Assembly: GCA_019747905.1 (NCBI GenBank)
Contig: JAIEQG010000121.1
Location: 1-44,996, forward strand
DNA: 44,996 bases
From: Burkholderiales bacterium
GTDB taxonomy: Bacteria > Pseudomonadota > Gammaproteobacteria > Burkholderiales > Ga0077523
Direction of reading: 5' to 3'
The notes beneath the pieces are model-generated. The model was not told the DNA's origin, searched no databases, and saw only the letters and a list, made by a program, of their open reading frames with translations. The position numbers and the translations under genes are program-made. Shown one piece after another: positions 8,073 to 17,416 of the stretch (positions within the stretch are counted from its first letter, which is position 1; every line of letters begins with the position of its first letter).

Positions 8073-8954
8073 ATGAGGTTCGACATCTCGCCGTTGCATC
8101 CGGTGTTCGCCGCCGAGATCAACGGGCTCGATCTGCGACGGGTGCCCGACGCCGCGGTGCTCGAGGACATCGAAGCGGCCATGAACCGCTATGCCGTCGT
8201 GGTGATCCGCGACCAGCACCTCGACGACGAGCAGCAACTCGCGTTCGCCCGGGCCATGGGTCCGCTCGAACCCTCCGTGGCCGTGGTCGACGTGCATCTG
8301 CAGCGCTTGCAGCACCGCGAGTTCGCGGACATCTCCAATCTCGAGGTGGATGGGTCGATCATCAAGGCCGATGACCGCCGCCGCATGTTCAATTTCGGCA
8401 ATCTGCTCTGGCACAGCGACAGCAGTTTCAAGGCGACACCGGCCAAGCACTCGATGCTGCACGCGCGGGTGATTCCACCGGAGGGCGGCAACACCGAGTT
8501 CGCCGACATGCGTGCGGCGTGGGACGCGTTGCCTCTGGCGACGCGAACGCTGATCGAGCCGCTCATCTGCGACCATTCGCTCATCTATTCGCGCGCGCTG
8601 CTCGGGTTCGACGAGTTCACCGAAGCCGAGCGCCACGAGTTCACGCCCGTCCCGCAGCGGCTGGTGCGGCGCCATGCCGGATCGGGGCGGCGCAGCATCT
8701 ATCTGTCGTCGCACATCGGCCTGGTTCGCGGCTGGCCGCGTCCGGAAGGCATGGTGCTGATTCGTGAACTGATGGAGCACGCGACGCAGCGCGAGTTCGT
8801 GTACAGCCATCGCTGGCGTCCGCACGACCTGGTCATCTGGGATAACCGCTGCACGATGCACCGCGCGCGGCCCTTCGACGATCAGCGCTACAAGCGCGAC
8901 ATGCGCCGCCTCACGCTCGAGGACAGCGCGCCGACTCTCGAGCAGGCGGCCTGA
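8073..8954 (+). CDS. TauD/TfdA-family 2-oxoglutarate-dependent dioxygenase
   Basis: A 293-residue non-haem iron dioxygenase. The HxD half of the iron triad is in LLWHSDSSF and the distal histidine in DNRCTMHRARPFDD. The arginine that binds 2-oxoglutarate is probably in KRDMRRLTL. The N-terminus (FDISPLHPVFAAEINGLDL) is typical of the 2,4-D dioxygenase/taurine dioxygenase group. The start at 8073 has GGAGG ten bases upstream; an earlier ATG at 8025 adds a basic stretch not found in the family. The substrate cannot be named; TfdA-like proteins often act on aryloxy- or other carboxylates. Confidence 0.88.
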   Translation: MRFDISPLHPVFAAEINGLDLRRVPDAAVLEDIEAAMNRYAVVVIRDQHLDDEQQLAFARAMGPLEPSVAVVDVHLQRLQHREFADISNLEVDGSIIKADDRRRMFNFGNLLWHSDSSFKATPAKHSMLHARVIPPEGGNTEFADMRAAWDALPLATRTLIEPLICDHSLIYSRALLGFDEFTEAERHEFTPVPQRLVRRHAGSGRRSIYLSSHIGLVRGWPRPEGMVLIRELMEHATQREFVYSHRWRPHDLVIWDNRCTMHRARPFDDQRYKRDMRRLTLEDSAPTLEQAA

Positions 8955-8964
8955 GGTGCCCGGC

Positions 8965-10251
8965 TCAGCGGTGCCGCATTTCCCGCAGTAGCGCGCTGGC
9001 GCGATCGGCGCGCACGTCACGCTCCTCGGCCATGCGCCGTGCGACCCGATCCACTTCGTCGCCGGTGGCGCCGGCCGCGAGCGCGAGGTTGCGTGCGTGT
9101 AACGCCATGTGACCACGCTGGATGCCTTCGGTGGCCAGTGCCCGCAGCGCGGCGACGTTTTGCGCCAGACCCACCGCGACGGTGATCTCCGCGAGTTCCC
9201 GGGCCGATTTCACGGCGAGGATCTCGAGCGCGACCCGGGCGAGCGGGTGGGTCTTGGTGGCGCCGCCCACGAGGCCGAGCGACATGGGCATCTCGATGCT
9301 GCCGACCAGCGCTCCGGCGTCGTCCTTCGCCCAGGTCGTGAGCGACGTGTAGCGGCCGCTGCGGCAGGCATAGGCGTGCGCGCCGGCTTCCACCGCGCGC
9401 CAGTCGTTGCCGGTGGCTACCACGACCGGGTCGATGCCGTTCATGATGCCCTTGTTGTGCGTGGCGGCGCGGTAAGGGTCGACCGCCGCGAAGGTGTAGG
9501 CGTCGAGAATGCCCTCGATCACGTCGGTGCCTGCGTACTCGGGGGTCGTCAGTGTGTCCGGCGAGAAGCGGACGCGCGCTCGTGCCAGGCGCAGGTCGGC
9601 GAGGTTGGAAAGAATGCGCAGGCGCACCCTGCCGCCGGTGATGCTTTCGACCAGGGGCGAAACCGATTCCGCCATGGTGTTCACCGTGTTCGCCCCCATC
9701 GCGTCGCGCACGTCGACGATGAGATGCATGACAGCCATGGGCCCGCGTGGCGTCTCGGGGAACACGTGGACTTCGATGTCGCGGCAGCCGCCGCCCAGAC
9801 CGACGAGGACCTTGTCGCGGCTGTTGGCGAGCTCGATGATCTCCGCCTTGCGCTGTACCAGTGCATTGCGTGCCGCATTGGCATCCGGGATGCCGATGAC
9901 CTGCACCTGGGCACGCATGAGCGGCTCGGTGCTCGAAGTCTCGAAGCCACCTGCAGCGCGCGCGAGCTTCGCCATGAAGGAGGCGGCCGCCACCACAGAG
10001 GGCTCCTCGACCACCATCGGGACCAGCACGTCGCGACCGTTGATGGTGAAGTTGGTGGCGATGGCGAACGGCAGCTCGAAGGTGCCGACGACGTTCTCGA
10101 TCATGCCGTTGGCTGTGGCGAGCGGCAGGGCGCCTGGCTTGGAAAGCAGCGCTGCGGATTCGGGCCCGAGCGACGCTGTCCGGGCGATCTGGTCGAGACG
10201 TTGCGACGGCGAGAGCGCGCGGAAATCGGGGAGGCGGGAGTCGAGGGTCAT
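8965..10251 (-). CDS. mvaA: Class II (degradative-type) HMG-CoA reductase
   Basis: A 428-residue enzyme that interconverts mevalonate and HMG-CoA. With the start at 10251 the catalytic residues fall at the Pseudomonas mevalonii numbers: Glu83 (VVEEPS), Lys267 (HNKGIMNG), Asp283 (GNDW) and His381 (RGHMALH). This supports both the start and the assignment. [10 protein letters not shown] is the CoA-side motif and [10 protein letters not shown] the dinucleotide site, whose aspartate suggests NAD(H). Class II enzymes in betaproteobacteria usually oxidise mevalonate as a carbon source. No HMG-CoA lyase, mevalonate transporter or kinase is next to it. An in-frame ATG at 10287 is an alternative start. 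Confidence 0.92.
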   Translation of the reverse strand: MTLDSRLPDFRALSPSQRLDQIARTASLGPESAALLSKPGALPLATANGMIENVVGTFELPFAIATNFTINGRDVLVPMVVEEPSVVAAASFMAKLARAAGGFETSSTEPLMRAQVQVIGIPDANAARNALVQRKAEIIELANSRDKVLVGLGGGCRDIEVHVFPETPRGPMAVMHLIVDVRDAMGANTVNTMAESVSPLVESITGGRVRLRILSNLADLRLARARVRFSPDTLTTPEYAGTDVIEGILDAYTFAAVDPYRAATHNKGIMNGIDPVVVATGNDWRAVEAGAHAYACRSGRYTSLTTWAKDDAGALVGSIEMPMSLGLVGGATKTHPLARVALEILAVKSARELAEITVAVGLAQNVAALRALATEGIQRGHMALHARNLALAAGATGDEVDRVARRMAEERDVRADRASALLREMRHR

Positions 10252-10298
10252 CGGAGCTTGCAGGGGATACGCGTGGTAAGGGCGCATGGTAACTGCTG

Positions 10299-10385
10299 GC
10301 CCCCATCCCGACCTTCTCCCGACGAGGTCGGGGGAATGGGGCGTCCCCTCCCCCGGCTTTGCCGGGGGAGGGTTAGGGTGGGGGC
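10299..10385. repeat. GC-rich twin-palindrome repeat, copy C
   Basis: A compact complete copy. The first hairpin, with arms TCTCCCGACG/CGTC-like and loop AGGT (10315-10335), is preceded by CCCCCATCCCGACC. The second is CCCCTCCCCCGGCTTTGCCG (10346-10365) ending GGGGGAGGGTTAGGGTGGGGGC. A separate half unit, GCCGGGGGAAGGCCGGGATG, follows at about 10448-10467. It lies between the HMG-CoA reductase start and the end of the 2OG oxygenase gene. Confidence 0.82.
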
Positions 10386-10475
10386 AGCGGCGATCCTCGC
10401 TACGTCGCTCCTGCCTCAACGTCGAAGTCGGTATCTTCCACTGGCATGGCCGGGGGAAGGCCGGGATGGGGCCAC

Positions 10476-11219
10476 CTACACCGCGTCGTGAAAGATGACC
10501 CCGAGCGTATGCCTTTGCCCGACCCGCACCCGACTGACGCCGTGCCGCATGTTTACCCGATACACCCCGCGCGTCCCCTGCACCGGTCGATGATGCACGG
10601 CAAACACGACCGCATCGCCCCGCCGCAACGGCACCACTTCCACCCGCGACTGCATGCGCGGCCGCTGCTCCGTCAGCACGAACTCGCCGCCGATGAAATC
10701 CTCGCCCGGTTCCGACAGCAGGATCGCCACCTGCAACGGAAACACGTGCTCGCCGTACAGATCCTGGTGCAGGCAGTTGTAGTCGTCCGGGCCGTATCGG
10801 AGCATCAGCGGTGTCGGACGCAGTTGCCCGGCAGCGTGGCATCGATCGAGGAAGATCGCGTGCTGCGAGGGATAGCGCACGTCGATACCCATGGCGATGT
10901 TCCAGAGATTCGCGATGGGGGCGAGACGTGGATACAACCCGGATCGAAGTTCCTCCACCACCGCCGGCAACGGATACGAAAAGTACTGGTACTCGCCGCG
11001 ACCGAAGCCGTGGCGCTCCATGACGATGCGGCTGCGGAAACTGCGCTCGTCCGAGTAGAGGCCTGTCAGGTGCTCGCACTCGGTGGGCAGCAACAGGCCT
11101 TGGGCCATCGCGCAACCGCGTGCGTCGAGATCGGTCCCGATCCGCTCCCAGTCGATCGCTTCGATCCGCTGGGCGATGCTGCGGACCATGGGCAAGGTTG
11201 CTCGGGCGAGTGCGGTCAC
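10476..11219 (-). CDS. 2OG-Fe(II) oxygenase coupled to ada
   Basis: A 247-residue member of the prolyl-4-hydroxylase-like 2-oxoglutarate/iron oxygenases. The iron ligands are the HxD in [14 protein letters not shown] and the histidine in NMRHGVSRV, and the arginine of [11 protein letters not shown] should bind 2-oxoglutarate. [16 protein letters not shown] is the usual strand pair of this group. Its ATG overlaps the stop codon of ada by four bases (ATGA at 11219-11216), so the two are translated together. That suggests a part in alkylation damage response, but the family is not the same as AlkB and its substrate is not established to my knowledge. Confidence 0.87.
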   Translation of the reverse strand: MTALARATLPMVRSIAQRIEAIDWERIGTDLDARGCAMAQGLLLPTECEHLTGLYSDERSFRSRIVMERHGFGRGEYQYFSYPLPAVVEELRSGLYPRLAPIANLWNIAMGIDVRYPSQHAIFLDRCHAAGQLRPTPLMLRYGPDDYNCLHQDLYGEHVFPLQVAILLSEPGEDFIGGEFVLTEQRPRMQSRVEVVPLRRGDAVVFAVHHRPVQGTRGVYRVNMRHGVSRVRVGQRHTLGVIFHDAV

Positions 11220-12295
11220 GACTTCGCTTCCCGCTCGAGCAGCGTGCGCTTGCGTTCGACGCCCCAGCGATAGCCCGACAGCGCCCCGTCGTTGCGCACG
11301 ACGCGATGGCAGGGAATCGCGACCGCCAACGCGTTCGCGGCGCAGGCCTGGGCCACCGCGCGCACGGCCTTCGGCGCACCGATGCGTTGTGCGATCTCGG
11401 TGTAACTCGCCGTCGAGCCGATCGGAATCTTCCCGAGTGCCCGCCAGACCCGCTGCTGGAATGCGGTGCCGCGCACGTCGAGCGGCAGATCGAGGCCGAT
11501 CAGGGGTGCCTCGATGAATCCCACGACCTGGGCCACGAGCTGTTCGAAGGCCCGATCGCCGCCGATCAACTGCGCGTTCGGGAAGCGGTCCTGCAACTCG
11601 TGGGCCAGGACTTCCGGATCGTCACCCAGCAGGATCGCGCATACGCCGCGAGTGCTGGCTGCCACGAGAATGGCACCGAGCGAACAGTCACCGATCGCGA
11701 AGCGGATGGCGGTCTGCGCACCGCCGGCGCGGTAGGTAGACGGTGTCATGCCGAGCACCTGGTCCGCCTGCGCGTAGAAGCGGCTGTTGGAGTTGTAGCC
11801 CGCATCGAAGATGGCTGCCGTGACTGATTCGCTGCGGGCGAGGGCGTCACGGACCTGGCGCGCGCGGTGTGCGGCCGCATAGGCTTTCGGCGTCAGACCG
11901 GTGGTCGCCTTGAACACGCGATGGAAATGGTAGGTGCTGAGGCCGGCGAGGTCGGCGAGTCGGGCGAGGCCCGGAACCGTGTCGGTAGTCTCGATCAGAC
12001 GGCAGACCGCCGCGATCTTCGCAGCGTGAGTTGCCGCCAGCGGCGGTTGGTCCGGCCGGCAGCGTTTGCACGGCCGGAAACCCGCACGCTCGGCTTGGTC
12101 CCGCGTCGCGTGGAATTGCACGTTCTCGGGCCGGGCCAGGCGCGCGGCGCAGGAAGGACGGCAGTAAACGCCGGTGGTGGCGACCGAGTAGAAGAAGGTG
12201 CCGTCGGCTTTCGCGTTGCGGGCGACGACGGCGACCCAGCGCGGGTCGCTCAACGTTTCAGCAGCGCGGTGCACGATGCGGGTGGTGGCATTCAT
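11216..12295 (-). CDS. ada: Ada: methylphosphotriester/O6-methylguanine-DNA methyltransferase and AraC-type activator
   Basis: A 359-residue, full-length Ada. Residues 1-80 form the zinc domain: Cys45 (equivalent of E. coli Cys38) and Cys49 in YCRPSC, with the other two zinc cysteines in PCKRC. An AraC-type helix-turn-helix follows at about 90-185 ([31 protein letters not shown]). The C-terminal domain carries the methyl-acceptor cysteine in AIPCHRVV. Family knowledge: methylation of the N-terminal cysteine turns Ada into an activator of its own operon. Here the operon would include the coupled 2OG oxygenase. No ada box was located with confidence upstream. The start at 12295 is the ATG nearest the conserved region. 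Confidence 0.95.
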   Translation of the reverse strand: MNATTRIVHRAAETLSDPRWVAVVARNAKADGTFFYSVATTGVYCRPSCAARLARPENVQFHATRDQAERAGFRPCKRCRPDQPPLAATHAAKIAAVCRLIETTDTVPGLARLADLAGLSTYHFHRVFKATTGLTPKAYAAAHRARQVRDALARSESVTAAIFDAGYNSNSRFYAQADQVLGMTPSTYRAGGAQTAIRFAIGDCSLGAILVAASTRGVCAILLGDDPEVLAHELQDRFPNAQLIGGDRAFEQLVAQVVGFIEAPLIGLDLPLDVRGTAFQQRVWRALGKIPIGSTASYTEIAQRIGAPKAVRAVAQACAANALAVAIPCHRVVRNDGALSGYRWGVERKRTLLEREAKS

Positions 12296-12407
12296 GGTGG
12301 CAGATCTCGGCGGGCGGGTGGTGGATGGGCGCACTGTAGGTCTCGCCGTGGGGTTGCGCACTCCGGGTCTTGCTTTTGAATTCGGTGTGATTCTGCATAT
12401 GTCGCGG

Positions 12408-12497
12408 CCCCCACCCTGACCCTCCCCCGGCAAAGCCGGGGGAGGGGACGTACAGCTCCTTCCCCCAGCTTCGCTGGGGGAAGGTTGGGATGGGGGC
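12408..12497. repeat. GC-rich twin-palindrome repeat, copy D
   Basis: A nearly ideal copy. CCCCCACCCTGACC leads into the hairpin CTCCCCCGGCAAAGCCGGGG (12422-12441). A GACGTACAG linker follows, then the second hairpin TCCCCCAGCTTCGCTGGGGG (12461-12480) and the tail AAGGTTGGGATGGGGGC. It lies between the divergent ada and NADH:flavin oxidoreductase genes, close to where their promoters must be. Confidence 0.85.
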
Positions 12498-12572
12498 CAC
12501 CAACGCCCGCAGATACTGCGATGATATCGAGCGCGGCAGATCGCCACTCGAATCCACCTCCACGAAAACCCC

Positions 12573-13688
12573 ATGCCCAGCAAGCTTTTCTCCCCTCTCG
12601 CACTCCGCAAGCTGCAACTCGCCAACCGCATCGTCGTCTCCCCCATGTGCCAGTACTCCGCCGAGGAGGGCAGTGCCACCGACTGGCATCTCATCCATCT
12701 GGGCACCCTCGCGCAGAGTTCCGCCGGGCTCGTCCTGATCGAGGCCACCACCGTCAGCCGCGAAGGGCGCATCGCGCCGGGTTGCCTCGGGCTGTGGAAC
12801 GATGCCAACGAAGCAGCGCTGCAGCGAGTCATCGACGCGATCCGGCCCTACGCCACTTCGCCGATCGGCATCCAGCTTTCCCATTCCGGGCGCAAGGGTT
12901 CCGTCACCGCACCCTGGTTGGGCGGCAAGGGGTTGCCGGTCGCTGCGGGCGGATGGATTCCACTGGCGCCGTCCGCCATTGCCTATGCGGACGATTCGAC
13001 TGTCCCGCAGGCCATGAGCACGGCCGACATCGCGCGCATCCTGGAGGATTTCGTCGCCGCCGCGCGGCGCGCCGATCGCATCGGCCTCGACGCCATCGAG
13101 CTGCACTGCGCCCACGGCTACCTGCTGCATCAATTCCTGTCGCCGCTCACCAACCGGCGCACGGACGAGTTCGGCGGGTCGCTTGCCAATCGCATGCGAC
13201 TGCCCCTTGCGATCTTCGACGCGGTGCGCACCGCATGGCCTGCCCACAAACCACTCGGCGTCCGCGTGTCTGCCACGGATTGGATGGAACACACAGGCGA
13301 TCCTTCCTGGACCCCGGAGCAAACCGTCGTCTTCGCGCGAGAATTGAAGCAGCGCGGCGTCGACTGGATCGATGTCTCGAGCGGTGGGCTGTCGCCGTTG
13401 CAGAAGATTACGCTGGCGCCCGGGTATCAGCTGCCGTTCGCCGAGCGCGTCAAGCGCGAGGCTGGCGTCACCACCATGGGCATCGGTCTGATCACCGAGC
13501 CGGCGATGGCCGAGTCGGCCCTCGCGAACGGTCAGGCGGACATGGTGGCTCTGGCCCGCGGCTTTCTCTGGAACCCGCGCTGGGTGTGGCAGGCTGCCGC
13601 GGCACTCGGCGCCTCCATACTGCCGCCTCCGCAGTATCGCCGTGCCCCGCCGGCCGATCTGGGGAAGGTGTTCTCGCCGCTGCCATAG
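12573..13688 (+). CDS. Old-yellow-enzyme family NADH:flavin oxidoreductase (YqjM/XenA-like)
   Basis: A 371-residue FMN enzyme. Cys26 in VSPMCQYSAEEG matches the redox-tuning cysteine of YqjM and XenA, which marks the thermophilic-like OYE subclass. The substrate-binding histidine pair is in ELHCAHGYLLHQF and the phosphate-binding region near GIGLITEPAMAE. These enzymes reduce activated C=C bonds and nitro compounds and are often induced by electrophiles. Its position next to the alkylation-repair gene ada fits such a role, but that is inference. The translation start follows shortly after repeat copy D. Confidence 0.92.
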   Translation: MPSKLFSPLALRKLQLANRIVVSPMCQYSAEEGSATDWHLIHLGTLAQSSAGLVLIEATTVSREGRIAPGCLGLWNDANEAALQRVIDAIRPYATSPIGIQLSHSGRKGSVTAPWLGGKGLPVAAGGWIPLAPSAIAYADDSTVPQAMSTADIARILEDFVAAARRADRIGLDAIELHCAHGYLLHQFLSPLTNRRTDEFGGSLANRMRLPLAIFDAVRTAWPAHKPLGVRVSATDWMEHTGDPSWTPEQTVVFARELKQRGVDWIDVSSGGLSPLQKITLAPGYQLPFAERVKREAGVTTMGIGLITEPAMAESALANGQADMVALARGFLWNPRWVWQAAAALGASILPPPQYRRAPPADLGKVFSPLP

Positions 13689-13722
13689 ACGACGCGCTGC
13701 AACGCCAGCGCGGACCTCGGGC

Positions 13723-14196
13723 TCACGCTTCGTGGGGCAGCGGCATCCGGCGAAACGCGATCGACAGGCGGTTCCAGGCGTTGACGGCGCCGATGGCGAC
13801 GGTGAGATCGACCATCTCGCTCTCGGTGAACTGGGTGCACAACCGCTCGAAATCCTCGTCCGGTGCATGCGAGTCGACGATCCGGGTCAGGGATTCGGTC
13901 CAGGCGAGCGCAGCGCGCTCGCGTTCCGTGAAGAACGGCGTGTCGCGCCACATCGCCAGGGTGTCGAGGCGGCGTTCGCTCTCACCCCGCTTGCGGGCCT
14001 CCCGCGCATGCAGGTCGACGGAGTAGGCGCAGCCGTTGATCTGGGACGCTCGCAGCCTTACCAGGTCGAGCAGTTCGCGCTCGACGCCGAGCTGGGTAAC
14101 GGCCGTGTCGAGCAACAGCAAGGCCCTCAGTGCGTCCGGCGAGGCGTGATAAGGGTTGGTGCGTTGCATGGCGAGTCTTTCCATCGGTTTGTTCAT
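13723..14196 (-). CDS. Carboxymuconolactone decarboxylase/AhpD-like protein with CxxS motif
   Basis: A 157-residue all-helical protein of the AhpD/CMD superfamily. The family signature appears as RLRASQINGCAYSVDLHARE. The usual CxxC is CAYS here: the second cysteine is replaced by serine, read directly from the TCC codon on the minus strand. The following histidine (VDLHAREAR) is kept. In AhpD the second cysteine is needed for peroxidase-type chemistry, so this protein probably does something else. The start at 14196 is preceded by AGGAGA. An upstream in-frame extension is unlikely. It is convergent with the flavin oxidoreductase and divergent from the histidine kinase. Confidence 0.88.
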   Translation of the reverse strand: MNKPMERLAMQRTNPYHASPDALRALLLLDTAVTQLGVERELLDLVRLRASQINGCAYSVDLHAREARKRGESERRLDTLAMWRDTPFFTERERAALAWTESLTRIVDSHAPDEDFERLCTQFTESEMVDLTVAIGAVNAWNRLSIAFRRMPLPHEA

Positions 14197-14461
14197 TGCA
14201 CGTCTCCTGAACGATCTGCCGCCCGTCGGGACGTGTCGCAACGACCTGCCGGCATCCCGGGCCAGCAACCGAAGCCGCGCTCGTAGCGACCCGGCACCCA
14301 CGGATGGTCCTCGCGGCAGACGCTATCCAACCACGGCGAGGCGGGCGTTACACTCTCTCGAAAGGGAGATGCCGCTGTCGATCGGCGCCACCGCATACTC
14401 GTGCTGCGGTCGATGCAGGCCCTAGTTGGGAATGTCCGGGTACCTTGGGAGGCGGAAGCCG

Positions 14462-17416
14462 ATGGCGCGCGCGCCGGGAACGTGGGATAGATTCGGCCGC
14501 CGGCAGGGTCGGGCAGCGGGGGCTGGTGTCGCGACCACCCTCGGGAAGTCGGCCGCGCGGGACGAGTCTGGTGCCATGGGCACGGACGATCCGGTGGCAG
14601 TGTTTGCCCCGTTGATCGATGCGATGCGTGAGCCGGCAGCGCTGCTGGACGTCGATGCGCGCATTCTCCGCGTGAACACGGCGTTCGCGGCGTTGTTCGG
14701 TTGCGGCAGCGACGGCGTTGCCGGGCGCCCGCTGCGGGATCTGGTTGTCCTCGATGGCGACCCGGGGTCGCCCGAGGTGGTCGCCACGACGCTGCGGCAT
14801 GGGGGATCCCTGGTCGGCGAAGCGGTGCAGCGTCGCGGCGACGGCTCGCGGGTGCGGGTGGCGGTGCGCGGTGCGCCGTTGCGCCTGGGCGATCGCACGG
14901 TCGGCATCGCCGCGGTCTGCCGGGACGCGACTGTGGCGGAGCGCGGCGAGGACGTGCTGAACGCCCTGTACCGCGCCAACCACATCACCCGCGCCCAGGC
15001 GAACGTGATCGAGCGCAGTCTGCACGTGGTCGTGCACGAACCCACGCTGGAATCGCTCAGCGGGCAACTGCTTCGCACCATCGTGACGGAGCTGGGGGCC
15101 GACTCCGGTGCCTTCTGGCAATGCGACGAGGATGACGAACTGCTGGCGCGCATCTACCTCGCATTCGAGGATGGGCGCATCGTCCGGGGCGAGGACAGCG
15201 CCCATCCCGGGCGGGTGCCGCGACCGATTCCGGAGGAACTCGCCGCCCAATGGCGATTGCGCCGCTACGAACCGGTGGTTTATCAGCAGGACGAGTACCA
15301 GAGGAGCGAGAGCCTGGCCTTCTGCCGCGGCTTCTACGAAAGCCGCGACGTCCGTACCGTCGTGACACTCCCATTGGTGCTGGGCGACCGCCTGTTCGGG
15401 ACTTGCGCGGTCCGCTGGACCTATCGGCGCGAGCTAGATGACGAAGACCTGCGGCTCGCCACGGCGCTGGCGATGCAGGCGGCGCTGGTCCTGCAGATGG
15501 TCCGATTCGCCGAGCAGGCGCGCACTGCAGCGCTGGCGGAGGAGCGCGAACGGGCTGCCCAGGAACGTGCCGCCGCACTGGGCGTGCTCAACGAAGCATT
15601 GCGCGCCGAAGTGGCGGAACGCCGCCGTGCCGAACAGGTTGCGCGCGGGCAGACCGAGATCATCCTGCGTTCGCTCGATTCGATCCGCGGCCAGGCTTCG
15701 GTCGACGCGTTCGTCGAAGGCGTAGTGAGGACCATCGTGGAGCAGCTCGGTGGGATGGGCGCGTCCTTGTGGCTCCCGGAAGGCGAGAACGGCGTCGGAC
15801 GAGTCGTTCTTGACTTCGACATGGCGCAGTTCCGTCGCGGCGAGGACATCGACCATCCGGGTCGCACGGCTCGGGGCAACGTGCACCTGCATGACGGCCA
15901 GTGGACCGGCGAGAATCCCCAGCCGATCGTTCTCGACGCGCACTACATCGATACCGATCCGTCCTACGAGGCATTCCGGCCGTGGGCGCGGCGGCTGGGT
16001 ATCCGCACCGTGCTCGTCCTGCCGCTCATCTATCGCAGCCGGCTGAACGGAACGCTCGCGATCCGGTTCGATCACGACCATGTGTTTTCCCGCGACGATC
16101 TGCAGCTCACGAGCGCGCTCGCCTTGCACGCGACGCTGTCGCTGCAGCTCGCCCGGCTCGGCAACGAAGCCCGCGAGACGGCCGTGCTGCGCGAACGCGA
16201 AGAGGCGGCGCTGCGGCGCGCCGATGACCTCAGCCATGCGAATCGCATGCTTCAGGATGCCCTCCAGCTCCTCACCTCGGACCCCGACTCCAAGGCCTTC
16301 CTGTCGTTCCTGCTGCGCTCGGTGGTGGAACGGTTTCAGGCTCACAGCAGTTCGCTGCAGGTGCAGAACGGCGAGCGCACCCGCATCTGGTTTCATCAGA
16401 CGTGGCAGGACGGACGCCTGCAGGATGCCGAGGAGTACGGCAACTCGCCGCTGGGGCGTGCATACGAGGAGGCGTCGGGGTTCGAGCTGCGTCGCACCGT
16501 ATATGAGCGGCCGGAGGCCCATTTCGTCACGGATGTCGATACCGGGACGACGCTGACGCCGGCGCTGCGCGACGCACTGCGAACCCTGGGCGTGCAATCG
16601 CTCGCCAACGTCCCGCTGCTGCTGGGTTCGCGCGTGATCGGCCGGCTCATCATCCGGTTCGACACCGTTCGACGGGTGGGCGCGGACGACCTGCAGTTGA
16701 TGCAGTCGATCGCGAACCAGATGGCCATCGCCCTGCACATGACTCAGCTGGCAGTGGAGGGGCATCACGCGGCAGTGCTGGAGGAACGGGCGCGGATGGC
16801 GCGGGATATCCACGACACGCTCGCCCAGGGGTTCACGGGAGTCATCGTCCAGCTCGAGGCGGCCAAGGATGCGTTTCATCTGCAGCGCAGCGCGGATGCC
16901 GACGCGCACATCGAACGCGCCAGCAACCTGGCGCGCGAAAGTCTGGCCGAGGCTCGACGCTCGGTGCATGCGCTGCGGCCCCTCGCACTGGAACACGGCC
17001 ATGTCGGCACTGCGCTGACCCGCATGGTCGAAGCCATGACGGCCGGCACCGGCATTCGCGCTCAGGCCCGGATCGAAGGTGACATCGACGCGATGCCGTC
17101 GGCCTGGGAGGATCATCTGTTGCGCATCGGTCAGGAAGCGGTGAGCAACGCACTGAAGCATGGATCTCCAGGGCAGATAGACGTGCTCCTGCGCCGGTCG
17201 ACGGCTGCGATCGTGCTCGAAGTACGCGATGACGGCTGCGGCTTCGATGCCACGAGCGAACACGGTGGCATGGGGCTCGCGACGATGCGGGAACGCTGCG
17301 AGGCCATGGGCGGGCAATTCGAACTCGAAACGGCGCCGGGTCGCGGAGTACGAGTTTGCGCGAGGCTCGACCCGGGTCCGGTGCACCGCGGATCCGTGCA
17401 CGGGGGCGATCGATGA
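14462..17416 (+). CDS. PAS-GAF-GAF-GAF sensor histidine kinase, NarL/DesK type
   Basis: A soluble kinase of about 984 residues; I see no membrane segments. Order: PAS domain at about 45-150 (LLDVDARILRVNTAFAALFG), three GAF domains at roughly 185-345, 405-575 and 600-770, then HisKA_3 and an ATPase domain. The phospho-acceptor is His784 in RMARDIHDTLAQGF. The N-box is QEAVSNALKHG (Asn896), and the G boxes are RDDGCGFD and GGMGLATMRERCEAMGG. Coiled-coil linkers rich in E/R/A join the GAFs. The three GAFs share motifs (GxxRTVVxLPL, DDLQLxxALA), suggesting internal duplication. I chose the ATG at 14462 because GGGAGG lies nine bases upstream. It overlaps the response-regulator gene by four bases. 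Confidence 0.9.
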   Translation: MARAPGTWDRFGRRQGRAAGAGVATTLGKSAARDESGAMGTDDPVAVFAPLIDAMREPAALLDVDARILRVNTAFAALFGCGSDGVAGRPLRDLVVLDGDPGSPEVVATTLRHGGSLVGEAVQRRGDGSRVRVAVRGAPLRLGDRTVGIAAVCRDATVAERGEDVLNALYRANHITRAQANVIERSLHVVVHEPTLESLSGQLLRTIVTELGADSGAFWQCDEDDELLARIYLAFEDGRIVRGEDSAHPGRVPRPIPEELAAQWRLRRYEPVVYQQDEYQRSESLAFCRGFYESRDVRTVVTLPLVLGDRLFGTCAVRWTYRRELDDEDLRLATALAMQAALVLQMVRFAEQARTAALAEERERAAQERAAALGVLNEALRAEVAERRRAEQVARGQTEIILRSLDSIRGQASVDAFVEGVVRTIVEQLGGMGASLWLPEGENGVGRVVLDFDMAQFRRGEDIDHPGRTARGNVHLHDGQWTGENPQPIVLDAHYIDTDPSYEAFRPWARRLGIRTVLVLPLIYRSRLNGTLAIRFDHDHVFSRDDLQLTSALALHATLSLQLARLGNEARETAVLREREEAALRRADDLSHANRMLQDALQLLTSDPDSKAFLSFLLRSVVERFQAHSSSLQVQNGERTRIWFHQTWQDGRLQDAEEYGNSPLGRAYEEASGFELRRTVYERPEAHFVTDVDTGTTLTPALRDALRTLGVQSLANVPLLLGSRVIGRLIIRFDTVRRVGADDLQLMQSIANQMAIALHMTQLAVEGHHAAVLEERARMARDIHDTLAQGFTGVIVQLEAAKDAFHLQRSADADAHIERASNLARESLAEARRSVHALRPLALEHGHVGTALTRMVEAMTAGTGIRAQARIEGDIDAMPSAWEDHLLRIGQEAVSNALKHGSPGQIDVLLRRSTAAIVLEVRDDGCGFDATSEHGGMGLATMRERCEAMGGQFELETAPGRGVRVCARLDPGPVHRGSVHGGDR

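Noticed and set aside
8965..11379. An 804-residue minus-strand open frame extending the HMG-CoA reductase
   Set aside because: With the start at 10251 the catalytic residues fall on the reference numbering; the extension is a shadow of the 2OG oxygenase gene and contains repeat copy C.
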